A stretch of 64,000 nt of DNA from Trichinella spiralis (lineage: Eukaryota > Nematoda > Enoplea > Trichinellida > Trichinellidae), in NCBI GenBank assembly GCA_000181795.3, contig CM012953.1, forward strand, positions 1,546,136-1,610,135, read 5' to 3'. How positions within the stretch are numbered: position 1 is the stretch's first letter; every line of letters starts with the position of its first letter. Made by a program: the position numbers and the translations under genes. The notes under the pieces are model-generated. The model did no database searches and was not told the DNA's origin. It saw only the letters and a program-made list of their open reading frames with translations. Below, in pieces: positions 12,509 to 25,650 of the stretch.

Positions 12509-13456
12509 TATAAGTGCGCAATTTCACTACAAGTGGCGAAACTTTATCATATTGAAACAGTTCATAAATTTGATTTTATCCATATTCATGAAGTTTCATC
12601 ATTTATATGACAATATATAATACATAATTTCAAAGTATTTATTTCACATTTCACACGTCAAAGTGATCAGTATTCTTAATACCAATTATTTTTTATTATT
12701 CTATATTTTGTTAACATACAACAATGAAATTTTTTAAAATAAGATAGTAATAAATCAACAAAACCAGCAAATACACATTAAACAGTGATTTATTTTTCAT
12801 AATTTAACATCAATAACAACAGTGAAGAACAACCACTAACGACATTAATGAAAAACAGCAATTAACAGACAGTAACAACAATAATAAACAGAAATAACTG
12901 GAATAAATGAATAAATGGGTAATATTAACAAAGTAGAAAAAAAGAAAAAAGAAAGAAAGGAATCAATAAAATATAATACAAAAGTAATACTTGGAAAGCG
13001 GCATTAAATTTGCTCAGAGCAAGGGTATAAAGCTTCGAGCAATCTAAACCGCGCGTTTACGCAACTTCTATGCAAATTTCTTGAAATGGGGTTTTCTATT
13101 TCATCACTTTCTGTATTGAGCATTGTATATGTATTTTTGTGCTGCTGTATTAATATTAAAGTAAAGATCATTCAGAAGAATTCCAATTTCGACTTATTTG
13201 CTGGTAAATATATGTATAACTTACTTGAGCAGTTGAGAAAATTAAAAATTTCACAGCATGCAGAAACAGCTTGTTTAAAATTGTTTAAAAGAACTGAAAA
13301 AAGACTTCATAAGCCATTTCTTTCTTTAGACTGTTCAGATGTACTTTAGACTCAATAATTTTTTTTCTTTTATTTTCTTGTTCATAAATGTTTTTGTGAG
13401 AAAAAATAACCAGTGATTATTATTAGAGTTTAATCATTTAATGCAAATAGAAAATA

Positions 13457-13793
13457 AAACCTCCCAGTTTGATTCTTTTTCTACATTTCTTACCAAATAA
13501 TTTCTAAAGTAGTGATGCTAAAATACTTGGAAGCAGTAAGGAACAATTTCTTCATAGAAAAATATTTTATTATGACCATATATATAGATATGGATAATAA
13601 AATATAATAGTAATTTCAGAGAAAAAACAACGTTTGAAAAGGCAAATTTTGGTAAACGGTATTGCTTATGGTGTGAAATTTTCAACATGGCAAAATAGTT
13701 TCCATGTGACGGATATTACTACAAATTCGTCGTTTGCCATTGAGAATGCAAAGCAGCAAGTTGAGCAAGCTTTTCATCCTAATCCAGCATCTT
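13457..13793 (+). repeat. Local direct repeat, copy 2, running into the gap
   Basis: Second copy of the block at 12175-12508, cut at its right end by the N run at 13794-13803. Its plus-strand frame from 13634 stays open for over 50 codons to the gap, so it may be the better-preserved copy of a coding repeat. Function is not recognised. Confidence 0.8.
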
Positions 13794-13803
13794 NNNNNNN
13801 NNN
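13794..13803. other. Assembly gap (10 N)
   Basis: A run of ten N, a placeholder of unknown true length. It lies at the end of a repeat copy, as expected when repeats break an assembly. Confidence 0.99.
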
Positions 13804-15303
13804 TTTTATTGTCACACTGAGTGAGTGAATATGCATATTTCAACCAATTTAAATGAATAAAACAATTTCAATTCATTGTTTCGAGATTCAATGCATGACG
13901 ACGACATTGTTTATTGCACTGTATTAAAAAATTTGCACAGATTTGTGGATTTTTAAAATTGTCATTATCATTCAAAACCACTAAAAACTATGCAAAAACA
14001 ACATTGAATACGATCATTTTTATTTAATTCAACGTTATAAATAAGCAAAATAATTCCCGTGAAATTTAAATAAATCTTAAATTTGCACATAATATGTTCA
14101 TTAACTTGCGTAGTAAATCGTAAATTACCGATGTATATATCTCTCTTTGTTCATTTGGATTTGAATTTTCTCGCTGCATACAGAAAGGCATTTCATATTT
14201 TACATGAAATATTTTGATTTTAATATCATCCGATAGTCTGATAAAAGCTGAAATCAGCAAAGTATACTAATACACATAAATAAAGGACAAAAAATTGAAT
14301 TATTCAAAATATATCAACAAATTTGAAAATAATCAAACCGTACTCTTCATAATTCAACGATGGTGAATTAATTTATTATGAATTGCAAAATTTGAACAAC
14401 TCCTTTGAAATTTAAATTATTTTATCTGGCGCAAGTGTTGCTTCTTGTTCTCTTTTTTCAAAGACTTTTTAGAAGATAGCATTAAAATGTTTGAGCAAAC
14501 AAAATGAGTTTTAAAGAAGCAAAGTTCCACTAAATTTGACTGGTGATAAGGAAAAATATTTTATTTACGTAAACGTGTTGTTGTTGTTGATAAACTGCAG
14601 AGCAATTCCAAAATGTTGACAAACGTGCTCGCGTTTATTTTATATGCAAATTTTATTAAACGAGTTATTTGTTACTTTTGGATTTATTATTTTATTAAAA
14701 ATTGAGAATAATAAAAAGTTTTCATTCAAAAATGAAAATTTTGTTATTGTTTTACAAATATGAATGGTTTTCTTGAAAAGTTTTAGAAAATTTTTTATTA
14801 CTATTACAAAAAAACGTATTATTATTATACCGAAAATGAATATTTTTCAAAGTAAACTTAATTCAAATTGTAAACTGAAAAATGTTTTCTGTTTGTATTA
14901 ATTATTAAAAATATAAGTCAAAAATGAACTTAAAATTTTCACAAGAAAACCGGTTCAAGTTTAAAATTTATCAGATTTAAAGATTTAATGATTAAAAACA
15001 ATATGTGTGTGCTTATAACAAATTTCAGATATTTATATAGCACGTCAGTAAATGCTTAAGATTTACGAATAAACATATAAGCATATATATGATCATCAAT
15101 TTCAAGCAAATAATGAATGTTGTTCATCCCCTAGAATATCTAAACAAAATAATTTAATTTTTAAATGCCGTCGAGAGATGATGAGTAAATTTTACATTTA
15201 CATTGAATACGCATAAATTTACATAATTCGTGATTAACACTGCAAACAGCTGATGTTACTTTTTCAAATATTCAATTGCTGATTTATTGCTATTAATGTT
15301 TAA

Positions 15304-15334
15304 AACAACAACAACAACAACAACAACAAAAACA
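15304..15334. repeat. (AAC)n microsatellite
   Basis: About nine AAC/ACA units in a row in intergenic DNA. Shorter AAC tracts recur near 17279-17292. Confidence 0.8.
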
Positions 15335-16578
15335 ATCCAACTGTACAGCTTTATCAAAGTTCCATTTCGAACATTGCCTCTAATATAATGCATACGACTG
15401 TCATCATTCTGCGTTAAAGATTACCAAAAAACAGATGTAAAAAATAAACAGTCTTTTTGAAATATTTTCAAAAATCACATCTCAATTAAAGTGAGAGATG
15501 AGTGTGTACTAAATGTGATTTTTCCTTTTAAATAATAATTTGTAATGCAATTGAATTTACTTGCCATTTTATTAACCTTAGCAGATTATTATAAAATGTT
15601 GGATAAATTTGCGACTTTTATATCAATTCCCAATCGTACGCATATTGAATGAATAATATTCAAATTTAGAATTTCATTTGAACTTTGCAATTCAAACACC
15701 TCAATCAATTATATTCCTCACCCCCCCCCCACATACACACACACACTCAACAACGTATATTGAAAATAATATCAAGCATTATCAATAGAATGATTTATTA
15801 AAACAGATTTAATGAACTGAACACACTGTACAAAAGAATCATGTGCCATTTTTACATTATTCAAAAAAACTTAAACAAACAACGTACACACGCATATTAG
15901 TCTTTTTGATGATGAGCAGCGGCAAATGAGAAGACACAGAGGATGGAATAACAAATTTGGTCTGCCTAAAAAAATAATCAAATGTACAGAACGCAAAATA
16001 CCAATTTTTAACTGCATAAAAGACACGCAAAATAGCAATGTCCATTGGGATTGATTGTGTCAATATGATTAATTTTGAAAATATTCAACATGTAACAATA
16101 AAATAAGTTTAAATGTGAAAAAAGGTATACAATTTCATAAATTGTGCATTGTTGAATAATGGTAGATGTTGTTCAACGTTGGAATATATAATGATAATAA
16201 TTGAATAATACTTTTTTTGGCGGTAGTTTTGTTAAATTAAACATTAAATTAGCTTTGTCAAATTATCTAGAGCAAAAAAATTTTCAGCGATTTTTTCTCT
16301 TGTGACTATTTATGAGTAGAATAGAAGTTGGAGAAAATAATTTTGACAGATCAATTTCAGAAAAGTTTTGTTTCGTCAAAGAAATGATCAATCAGTCAAT
16401 CAATCAATGTTCATCAAAATAAGATCAGTAAATCAGATTCAGTGAATGGTTTATATATTTTTTTTTAATTTCAAATTCAAATGCACACTAAAATGGAAAA
16501 AATATTCAAAAAATTTATACCGAACAGATAACAAATAAATAAACAAACAAACAAACAAACACAATTCATGCACACAGT

Positions 16579-19500
16579 TCAAGCAAATTGGGTGCAAACA
16601 GCCACAGATATCATGCGATGAATAGCACGGCCAATGTCCGCAGCCTGAAAAATACAGCAAATTCTTTTTTTAAATTGACCACTATTCATGCTTGACTTTG
16701 TACATTGAAAAAATTGAAGAAGCACAATTATATTATTGCAGATGAAATATAAAAAATTTTACAAATGCATGGGTCATCTTTTAAATAGTACAGTATGCCT
16801 GTCAAATTTAAATTTAAACGCTAGATTAGTTTACTTTTTCAGAAATATTTCAAAATAAAAACATGAAAAAACCCATACAAATACACAAAATATATACAGA
16901 CTTAAATGTTGAAAAATAAAAAAAAAGAACTGCATCGTGTAGTCAGTTTAAAAAGGATAAAAAAAGCTCAGAAGCAAAAAAACTGCTCGTACAGTAACCA
17001 CATGAAGTAGGTCAAATGCAAATAAGTCAACAAGCGCAGCTTGTACTCGGTTAAACTTGGACCTTTTGATCGATGCTGTTGAAAAAGCAAATAAATTTTG
17101 TAATCTGAAAACACCTTGAGACAAAAAAATAAGATTACACTGATTGCGGTGGCAATAAATAAAGTCCACTTTTGAAAAGTTGTTACGTAGAGAAGAGTAC
17201 AAAGTGCAAAAAACAAATGTTATAAACAAACAAGCAATAAAATTTACGTAAACGTGGCAAAAAAATAATGCGAAAAAACAACAACAACAACAAATATAGA
17301 TAATAAATAAAAGAAGATGATTAAGTTTATGCGTTTTAGTTTCGCTTTATCAATTTTGATTATAATTTTTAATTTCCTTTTCCCCAGTTATACTGCTAGT
17401 GCTCGCTCAGCAGAGAAACGTATTTGGAATTAATACGATTATTTGTCCAATGCAAGCCTTGCAATTGACGTCATCTATATTCTTCATTCAATAATCAAGT
17501 TTACGCAATGAAATTTATTTTTAGAAAATGATAACACAACACAACAATTTCATTCATTCATCCATTCAATCTCTCTCCCTCTCTTTCTTTCAATGGATGT
17601 CAAATAATTTTTATTAATTAATTTCTATTCTACTTTTTAAAACTACAGTGTATATTTTTCTATTTTGTTAATTTAAAGTGAAACTGACTAAAACTGTTCA
17701 TCGAAAAACTCGGAAAAATAAATAACATGCTGATTGAAAACAGTGAATAATAATTTTTAATTTCCTCAAAAGAGCCAAAGCTTAGCTGAATTGACTGACT
17801 CAAATAATTCATTTACTTACCATTGGAGAAAAATATTTTTTTGTAATCAACTGATTGTTCTCTTGTCCTAAACATATGCAAAAATAAAAAATTGTTTGTT
17901 TGTTTGTTTATTTATTCATTTATAAAAAGCTACTTCAAGCAAGCATGTAAAAAAACTTACTGAATTCTTCCAAAATAAATATATTTCCACCGTAAGTGTT
18001 GCATTTCTTTATGTTGACCAAATCGACAAACCACTGAAACAAAGATTTTGAAAATTGTTGTTTCTTTTGCAAAAAAATATGATGAATTAATTAATTATAC
18101 AGCAACAAACCTTGACATCGGCAAAAGTAAAAATCAATCCATCGATGCGCACGTTCAACAGTCCGTTTTGGTTGGTTTCAATATCTTGAATGGGAAATTC
18201 ACCGCACAATTCTTTGCCTTCAGAATATGAATGCAAATTTATTACAATCATAAAATAAGCTAAAATAATGTGCAAAGAAGAAAAAAAAACCAACTAACCA
18301 GGCAGCGCGACTTTTCCCTTCGCCGCAGCTTTCTCCATCACAGACTTTGCATAAGTGTACAAACTTCGACACTGAAAATGTGCATTGGAAAGAATAAAGA
18401 GAAATAGAATTATTAAAATTTCTTCATGTTCTACAAGTGAAACAAAATGACCGCATAGTTACTTTTTTGCAGTAAAATTTGTTCAACGACACTTTGCCTT
18501 CGCTATTCCGTCTCCACAAGCAGACAACTTTCGTCTTTGGCGAATAAGTCATGTTAACCAACTGTTCAAACCACCAGCGTTCCAAGATGCTTCCATTAAT
18601 ACCGCGTAACATTATAGCTTCATCAGAAACCTGTACAGACAATAATTGCACAATTTATTTTTTTTATTCATGAAAATCAACTCTTCTCGCAATGGGCAAC
18701 AAATTAATACCTCCAAGAACATCATATCGCCGAAAATATCAGAACCACTGTGAACAGTAAATGTATGCTTTTGAACAAGCTCATAACTGCAAGCTTTCAA
18801 TTGGATACCGTTTCCCTTCTGAAATGATAACGAATAACAAAAAAAAAATTAAATTCTAATAATATGTTCGTTCCACTGACTCACCAAAAAATGTATCCGA
18901 TCGAGAACAGAATTAATTTCCTGCGAACACACAAGTCCCACGTGCGCTTTTCCAATTAGCCGTCTGATTTTCTGCTGTATTAGCTGCTTGGGGCAGTTGA
19001 CCATCAGCATAACGGCGCACATGTTGTGCAGAACAGTGGTCAAGAGTTTGTCTTCTTCGAGTTCAAGCCGCTTGCGATCACTTTCCGACATGCTTGCATA
19101 TCTTCAACAGTGGACAATAATATCTCATTGAAACCGATAAAAAGAATAAACCTTTCAATTAATTCGCAAGGTTCTTGATCCATTCCGACTACATCCCTTT
19201 CTTGTGATACGGTGTCATAGAAGACATTTTCCCAAAACTGCATGTTACACCACAACGAAGTTGTTGTGTTCACTGAAAATAATCAAAATTAATAATTTTG
19301 AAATTTGTTTCTATTTTAAATTTACAATACATACTCAGAAGTTCCTCGTATAAATAACATTTCTCCATGATCGGCATTCTGTGCATTGTCGCTGCTGTGT
19401 TGTCATAGTCCGCCAAATTTCCAGAACTTCCCGTAAAATTTTTTGCATTCTAAATTTTCAAAAATAAAAGTTTAAAATTAAAAACACTCGATGGAAATAT

Positions 19501-22500
19501 TTGCCTTGGATCGTTCTCTGTTTGTCAGATTGGGAGAAAACTGCTCAGATGGAAGCTGTTCATCGCTTGATGTACTGGACATCCTCGGCGGTGGAGGTCG
19601 TACAGGCTTTTTCGTGTTATTCTGATTGATGCTAACATTGCGCAACGACGAACGGTTGTTTCCTCTTTCAATATTGATAGGGGTATTATCCTGTGAACAC
19701 GGACCACCAAATGATCCTCTTCCACCGGGCACTGAAAGTAACAATTGAAACAATAAGAATATTAATTAATATAATGACCAATATATACTCGGATTTCCGT
19801 TCACGGTGACCAAATTGAGAGAAGGCTGTTGAAAATTTTCAAACGGTTGTGCCAAACCCGACTGACTCAAATCATGATACGATGATCCTGATTTGACATT
19901 TCTCTGAATTTAAATAAAGTTGGAACAGAAAAAAAAGACATTAAACTGATCTATCAATCAATCGACCAACCGACAGTGATTGTTACCTGGTTCAAAGAAG
20001 CGTCGACCTCTTTGACCCAGTAATGGGAGTGAGCAATTTCCAAAACTTGCAATGCGGATGCAACGCAAGGGGCGTTGACGGAGTTGAATGAAAATTCCAA
20101 CCCGCTGATGATATTTTGCAAAAGACGAACAATACCACGACCAACGTTACGGCTAACTTGCTAAGAAATTACAAACAGAAATTCAGCTTATTTTGTTGTT
20201 GTTGTTGTTGTTTTTGAAAGCTATTTTATTATTTTGTTTTAAATACCACATCAGCGAGGTATTCATTTTCTTGAATGCTATTCTTGCGGTGCAAATTCAG
20301 CCGTTTGGTTGCCAATATGCGAAGGCTTTCATCTTCCATCAAACGTCTGAACCGGTGCATGGTGAACACCCCGACGCCGTGCCCAGCAAGCACGTTGTCG
20401 CACGCTTCTTTGACCGTAAGTTGGCTTTTGCTGCGCAAAAATTTAAATTTAAATTTAAATTTAAACTTGCTCCACTTTCTCAATTCTCACTTTGTTATAG
20501 CGTCGGCACTTGGCCGCTTCGACCGGCTCGTTGCTCCCCTTTTCCATCTGTTCGCCTCTGAATCCAAAGATCCTATGTCTATGGAAACAACGCTCGACTT
20601 TTTCATCGCTGACAAATAAATATTAAAATAATAAAGACAAAAATTATTTTCAAATATTAAAATAAAACCCGCATACGTCCGTTTTTGACAAGTTTGACAG
20701 CTGGCACGGTTTTCAGCATTTCGTTGAAAACCGCCTGCGTTTTTCCGGCGTAGTTGGTCATCTGCGAGTTGAACGAAGACAAAAGCTTGGCTTTGCTGAT
20801 GCTATTTGCCGGGCTGAAATCCCCACTGCCACCACCACCACCACCACTACCACCATCCAAATGGAACGAATTCTGAAATTTACAAAAGTATCAGAAAAAA
20901 AATCAAACCCCATCAACGTATTGATCCGATAGATTCGGGATTATTCAAAATTTACCAACAAGGAAAACTTGTGCCCAGGGGTTTTCTGTGTGGGTGTGGT
21001 GGCTGTGGACGACGACGTGACCACAGATCTCAGTGATCCTTCGGCAGTTAGCGAAGAGGATGCGCTTTCACTGCAGGATGAAGCTGTCGGTGTGAAATTG
21101 GCCGAATCGTACGAATCTGACTTTTCAACCTGAGCGCCAAATTTGAAAAAAAAATCAGGCTATCCTGCTTGAAAGCCATATATGCTTACTTTCAAATCGG
21201 TTTTCAGTGCTAAATTTTGCGCCAATTTTGCAAAATCGTTCTCAGAATCAATGTTGCAAGTGGAAATTGAAGACGGACTGCTCAATGCGGAACTCGGTGC
21301 AGAATTCGACAGCGAAAACACACTCTCTGAGCCGGGAACTTCAAGAGTCAACGGCTGATTGTACACATTGTTCACTTCGCACAACGGTCCGTCAGAATAT
21401 GTAAAATCTGAAAAAATAATTCAATTCAATTTAATTTATTTCATTTTTTTAATTAAGTATTTAAAAAATCAATTAATTACCATTGGAAGCATCGAATTCA
21501 CAAACTGACGTATCGAACAGAAGATCTGAAATGCTTGACAACGAACTGCTAGAACTTCCGCTGTCATCTTTATCATTATCTAGCCAATCGTCTAGATTCC
21601 AATTGAAAACAAAAATAAATCAATTAATTAATTATGAATTTAAAAAACACCACCTTTTTCTCTGTGCATTGACGAATCAATGGAACATGAATTCCACGCA
21701 TTGATTAACGAAGAATCAGGAAGTATAACTTCAAAATTGATCACCGCCAAATGTTCACCGTACCATTTCACTTTATCCCCGATAATGTAAGGATCTTCAA
21801 CACCTGAATACTTTGAAAAATAATACCACAACAAAATAAATTTCAAAAACAAACAAACAAACAAACAAACATTCTCCTACTAACCATTCTGTACTCTTAT
21901 GTATGCTTCATTTTTCGGCATCAAAGAACATTCGGCAAAATATTCAATTGCCTATTAAATGCAAATTGATCAATCGAGGAGATTTAGTAAAAATTTGATA
22001 CCTGCGTTTGCAAAAAATCCCGCACAAATACAGACGGAATTGTTCTAGATTTGATCAACGAATCGGGCAGCAAAGCGACCACCGGTCTGGGATAAAGGCG
22101 CAACGTACGGGTGTGTTCGGAAAAATTTCCAAGAATGTTGGGCGAATTGAAAAATCGTACCTTACCAAACAATAGATGGAACATTTTGAACATGATTAAG
22201 AGGTGAAAAAATTGACGCTTACCATGGCAATTCGTAAATTGATATCAATTTCATCAGGATCCACCACGCATGATGATTCACCGGTTGTATCGACTGGCGA
22301 CGACGCTTCTGCATTTGGATTATTACCAGGAGGTGTGCCAATGAACGCAACGGCCTGCAAAAAATGAACATCTCATTCTGAATACATTCAGTTACATTCA
22401 AATTCACCTGATTGAAGTGCGCAAGAAGAGTCCTTCTATCGGGTTCAGGTACAACAGGTATGGTCACACACTTCGGTATTGTAACCTGAAACTTATTCTC

Positions 22501-24057
22501 CCATTAAAAAAATATTAATCTGAATTAGAACAGATGGCAAGGATAAGGAAAAAAATAATTTTTTTTCTTTTAATAGATAAAGAACAATTCAATTCAGTTA
22601 TAAATTTTGAGCTTACTTTGCTCGAATCCAAATCGACAAACACAATGTCGGTTGGTAACACGGAAAATTGCCTCATTTCAAAAAAAGAAGCTGGAATACC
22701 AATAACAAATGGTGTTGGCGCAAGAAGAAGCTAGAAGAAAAAAAAACAAAAAATAAAATATGCTACAATATTATAATAATTCTGCACTTGTTCTGCGCCA
22801 GTAAGACAAGGAGGCAGCAGTGGAATGACGGGAAATAAATATTCCATAGGATAAAGAAGACTAATTGCTGCCAGCACGCACAAGCTGACTGCATTATAAT
22901 CTCTCGATTGAAAAAGCACCTAAAAAATATATGTAAAATATACGTTTCAAACAAAAAAAGAAATGCAGATGCATAATTAAATGTTATTGAATACTTTATT
23001 TTCCAACATAATACAAAGAAGAACGGTCATCGCGTTCTCGGATCCAAGCAATTCAATCAACAAATAAAGCGGAAAATCAACCAAAGTAAATCTTGTATGA
23101 TTAGGCAGTGCAAATGTCATTACTTCCGATATGTCGGGGGGCAATACTTGAAGCTTAAAATAGAAGGAAAAAAAGAATATTTAATTGAAACAAAAGTCAA
23201 AAATTAATAATAATTCACCTCGACTCTCGTCAAACCAGGAACCGGTACAGGAGCGCTGAGTAATTTCAATATCCAAGTTTCGAGTTGTCTAATTTCATCC
23301 ATGACCAAAGCGGGAATGTTTTCATGCCAAAGTCCCAACAGTGCTGCCCAAACGCCATCCCTGGATGAAAATTCAATTCGACATTTCAAATATTTTTTTG
23401 AAATAAGCAAAATTCGCTCATCTACCTGACCAGTGCGTTGTTATTAGCCATTTTTAAGCTCACTTGCTCGTTGCAACAGTCGACAAGTCGTCGTAGCACG
23501 CACAACAGTTGGCGGAATTTGGTGAAAAACGGATGGTGACTGATGATGCACAGGCTGACCAGTGAATAGAAGCGGTTGCAAATTCGCCTCTTCGCCTTCA
23601 CCCTCTGAGTCAAACTCTGCGACTGTCTAGCCGACTGCATCGCCTCGGCGACTTTTCTCCTGGCGTCGAACGGCTGCATAAAGTTCAAACTTATCCCATA
23701 GCGCAGCTTGTTCGAATCTTTCTCAGTCAACGTGAAAACGAAATTCGTCGCATCCCTGCTAGTCGACATCGACCCGGCGGATACTGTGCAACCGTCCGGC
23801 TGGCAGAAGTGGACAACGTCCGGCGGCAAGACGAAATCGTCGTGATTCGAGCTAGGATAACGCCGAAGCAGTTCTGATCGGTTGGTGCAGACTGTATGGG
23901 CCGAAATGTACGGTCTTTCAGAATCCGACGCCTGGTTGAACGAGGACATTTTACGAGCTTGACTAAAATTCGCCTCTCGACTGCCCACTATCACCAAATA
24001 GTCGATCAGTCTCGGGCATATGTTCATCCGCTTGTCGCAACACTTTTGTCCAACCAT
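16579..24057 (-). CDS. madd: MADD / AEX-3, DENN-domain Rab3 exchange factor
   Basis: A minus-strand gene of about 29 exons, about 1,450 residues. MADD activates Rab3/Rab27 for synaptic vesicle traffic (AEX-3 in worms) through its DENN domain. Exon 1 (24057-23426) has the family opening [26 protein letters not shown] and the [14 protein letters not shown] segment. Later exons give [33 protein letters not shown] (DENN core), [20 protein letters not shown], a Ser-rich middle, [69 protein letters not shown] and CGEFPIQDI. All lie in the order of animal MADD. The last exon (16644-16579, ending [11 protein letters not shown]) is reached across a 1.18 kb intron after KKYFSPM, matching the family ending. 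An in-frame upstream ATG at 24120 exists; 24057 was chosen because it fits the family N-terminus. Confidence 0.94.
20428..20482 (-). repeat. AAATTT hexamer repeat inside a MADD mini-intron
   Basis: A short MADD intron contains about five AAATTT units (about 20432-20464), making up about half of its length. The hexamers are in frame with both neighbouring exons and encode Lys-Phe repeats if read through. The family has no such peptide here, and a donor (GTGAGA) and acceptor (TGCGCAG) flank the tract, so I place it in an intron. Confidence 0.6.
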
Positions 24058-24619
24058 CTTTGTACAGGCGACCAAGTGTAAATTTGAAAATTTAAATTTT
24101 TCCAACTGCCTTTCCGACAATACTATTCAGAGTTGAATTTGAAACGGTGATCGAATGCAAAAGCACCATACCAAATATTCTGCCAAAAAAATTGTACATT
24201 TGTACATTTTTCAACAATGCAAAAGGAAATTAACAGTTGCATAAATTGCATCCTTCACAAAGTTGATATAATCAATTATTCCACTACTCATTATAACTTA
24301 TTTATGAGGCTGAAATTTATACTAAATGACTTACTTTAATAGAGCAAAATTTCACGTTAAACTCTAAATTTTTTAATAATGTGATTAACAAATCAACACG
24401 CAAATGAAGTTAATAACAACTTCATTTGATAAGAGAACCATGTGTACGTCCGGCAAATGTGTACTTTACAATCATTTACATTATTACAGTATACATAAAA
24501 ACAGTCGCAACGAGAAATTTATCCAGTTGAAATAAGATTGCACGCTATTACTGAATAACGACGAGCGGTAGAAATTCAGCAAATGAGAAGTGGAAAATTA
24601 AACTTTCGACCAAATAAAT
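24058..24619. other. Spacer upstream of MADD
   Basis: About 560 bases between the MADD start and the dispersed repeat. It should contain the MADD promoter. No clear TATA box or conserved motif is recognised. Confidence 0.5.
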
Positions 24620-25316
24620 AATTATAATCGAAAACTACATACCGATAAATCGCGATAGCTTTGATTTTGCGAAAAAAAATAAGAACTGATGAAATATCTC
24701 AGAAGAAGCGGCTTTGTATATTGTCAGTTCGACAGCAAATCTGCAAATGACAAACTGTCCTATCGTGTATGCTTATTCTCAAAGCTCTGAACAAACAGTG
24801 CCAAAACTGAGCTATTGAATTAATTGTACGCGATTGAACAAACACCGCTTTGTAGTGTACTTACTGGTTGGCTTACTGAATTTCCGCCATGTGAATTGCG
24901 AATCAGATGTTGTTGTTCATAAAAAATATTAAAATTTAAAGTTTACAACTTTGCGCAATCAGTTGGTGGGAAAATTGTTCAAATTAGTCATATTCAACGT
25001 TTGAAAAGAAGAAAATTTTCAACAATTCAACATTTGCTTATGCAATGGAATAAATTACAACGGAATCACCAGGAAAAAATACAAAGGATACCAAAAAAAG
25101 GTACAAATAAAAGTTCGGAGAGTGAAAGTGTGCGTTGAAGACAAAATGCCATATTGAAAGCTGGCTAAATCAAAATTGTCAGAAAATCAATTTAAAAATC
25201 AATTTTCCCACCGTTTGGAGAAGCTGTTCAGTTGAAATCATTTGATCGAATTAGCATTCATGACGAAGATGAGAACAACCAACACGGTCACAAATGGGAA
25301 ATTATGTCCGGGCAAA
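24620..25316 (+). repeat. Dispersed direct repeat, copy 2 (about 0.7 kb)
   Basis: Second copy of the block at 571-1271, same orientation. It ends at the N run at 25317. Near the right end a plus-strand frame (25232 onward) encodes SFDRISIHDEDENNQHG and seems to continue after the gap with TSDKLFTVAAFMLNQRV. The frame across the gap is unverified. I do not recognise the protein; acidic, transposase-like remnants are possible. Confidence 0.85.
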
Positions 25317-25326
25317 NNNNNNNNNN
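25317..25326. other. Assembly gap (10 N)
   Basis: Ten N at the right edge of repeat copy 2. The true spacing is unknown. Confidence 0.99.
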
Positions 25327-25613
25327 AAAGGGAAAATGCACAAGTGACAAATTGTTCACAGTTGCAGCTTTCATGCTTAACCAAAGAGTGACAACTACTA
25401 AATCATTAGCATCTGAATAATTTTTTGATTTTACTGGGAGTGTTCTATTTGAATCTTTCTTGTTTGCAATCCAAGAATTTTACTTTAATATTTCTAAAGT
25501 TTCTTTCATTACGAAACAAACATCCATATATATATATATATTTATGCATGTCGATGAGGTTTGCTGTTTGTATGAAAAATCCTGTTTGACGTTCATACAT
25601 TTCATATAAAATA

Positions 25614-25650
25614 CAGTCGAACTTCATTAAGTGCATAAGATTTTGGCCGA
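25614..25650 (+). mobile_element. Pogo-like terminal repeat fragment
   Basis: CAGTCGAACTTCATTAAGTG, preceded by TA, closely matches the left end of the pogo-like element at 54956 (CAGTCGAACTTGGTTGAATG), and both continue with a shared AAGATTTTGGC. No matching right end was found, so this is an end fragment of a third, more decayed copy. Confidence 0.6.

Larger units (their letters stand above)
11787..16578. other. Intergenic spacer with duplicated block and gap
   Basis: Holds a locally duplicated block (annotated separately), an assembly gap and simple repeats: (AAC)n near 15304-15330 and a C-run followed by (CA)n near 15720-15746. The open frames at 13086-13349, 14066-14260 and 15857-16063 have no recognisable similarity and AT-rich composition. 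The right edge contains the 3' flank of MADD. Confidence 0.5.

Noticed and set aside
13086-13349. An 87-codon plus-strand frame with a hydrophobic start
   Set aside because: No similarity, AT-rich codons, and no splice context; probably chance in spacer DNA.
20193-20619. Plus-strand frames of 122 and 114 codons
   Set aside because: Opposite MADD exons and inflated by the AAATTT hexamer repeat.
23896-24081. Plus-strand 61-codon frame over MADD exon 1
   Set aside because: Antisense to the well-supported MADD N-terminus.
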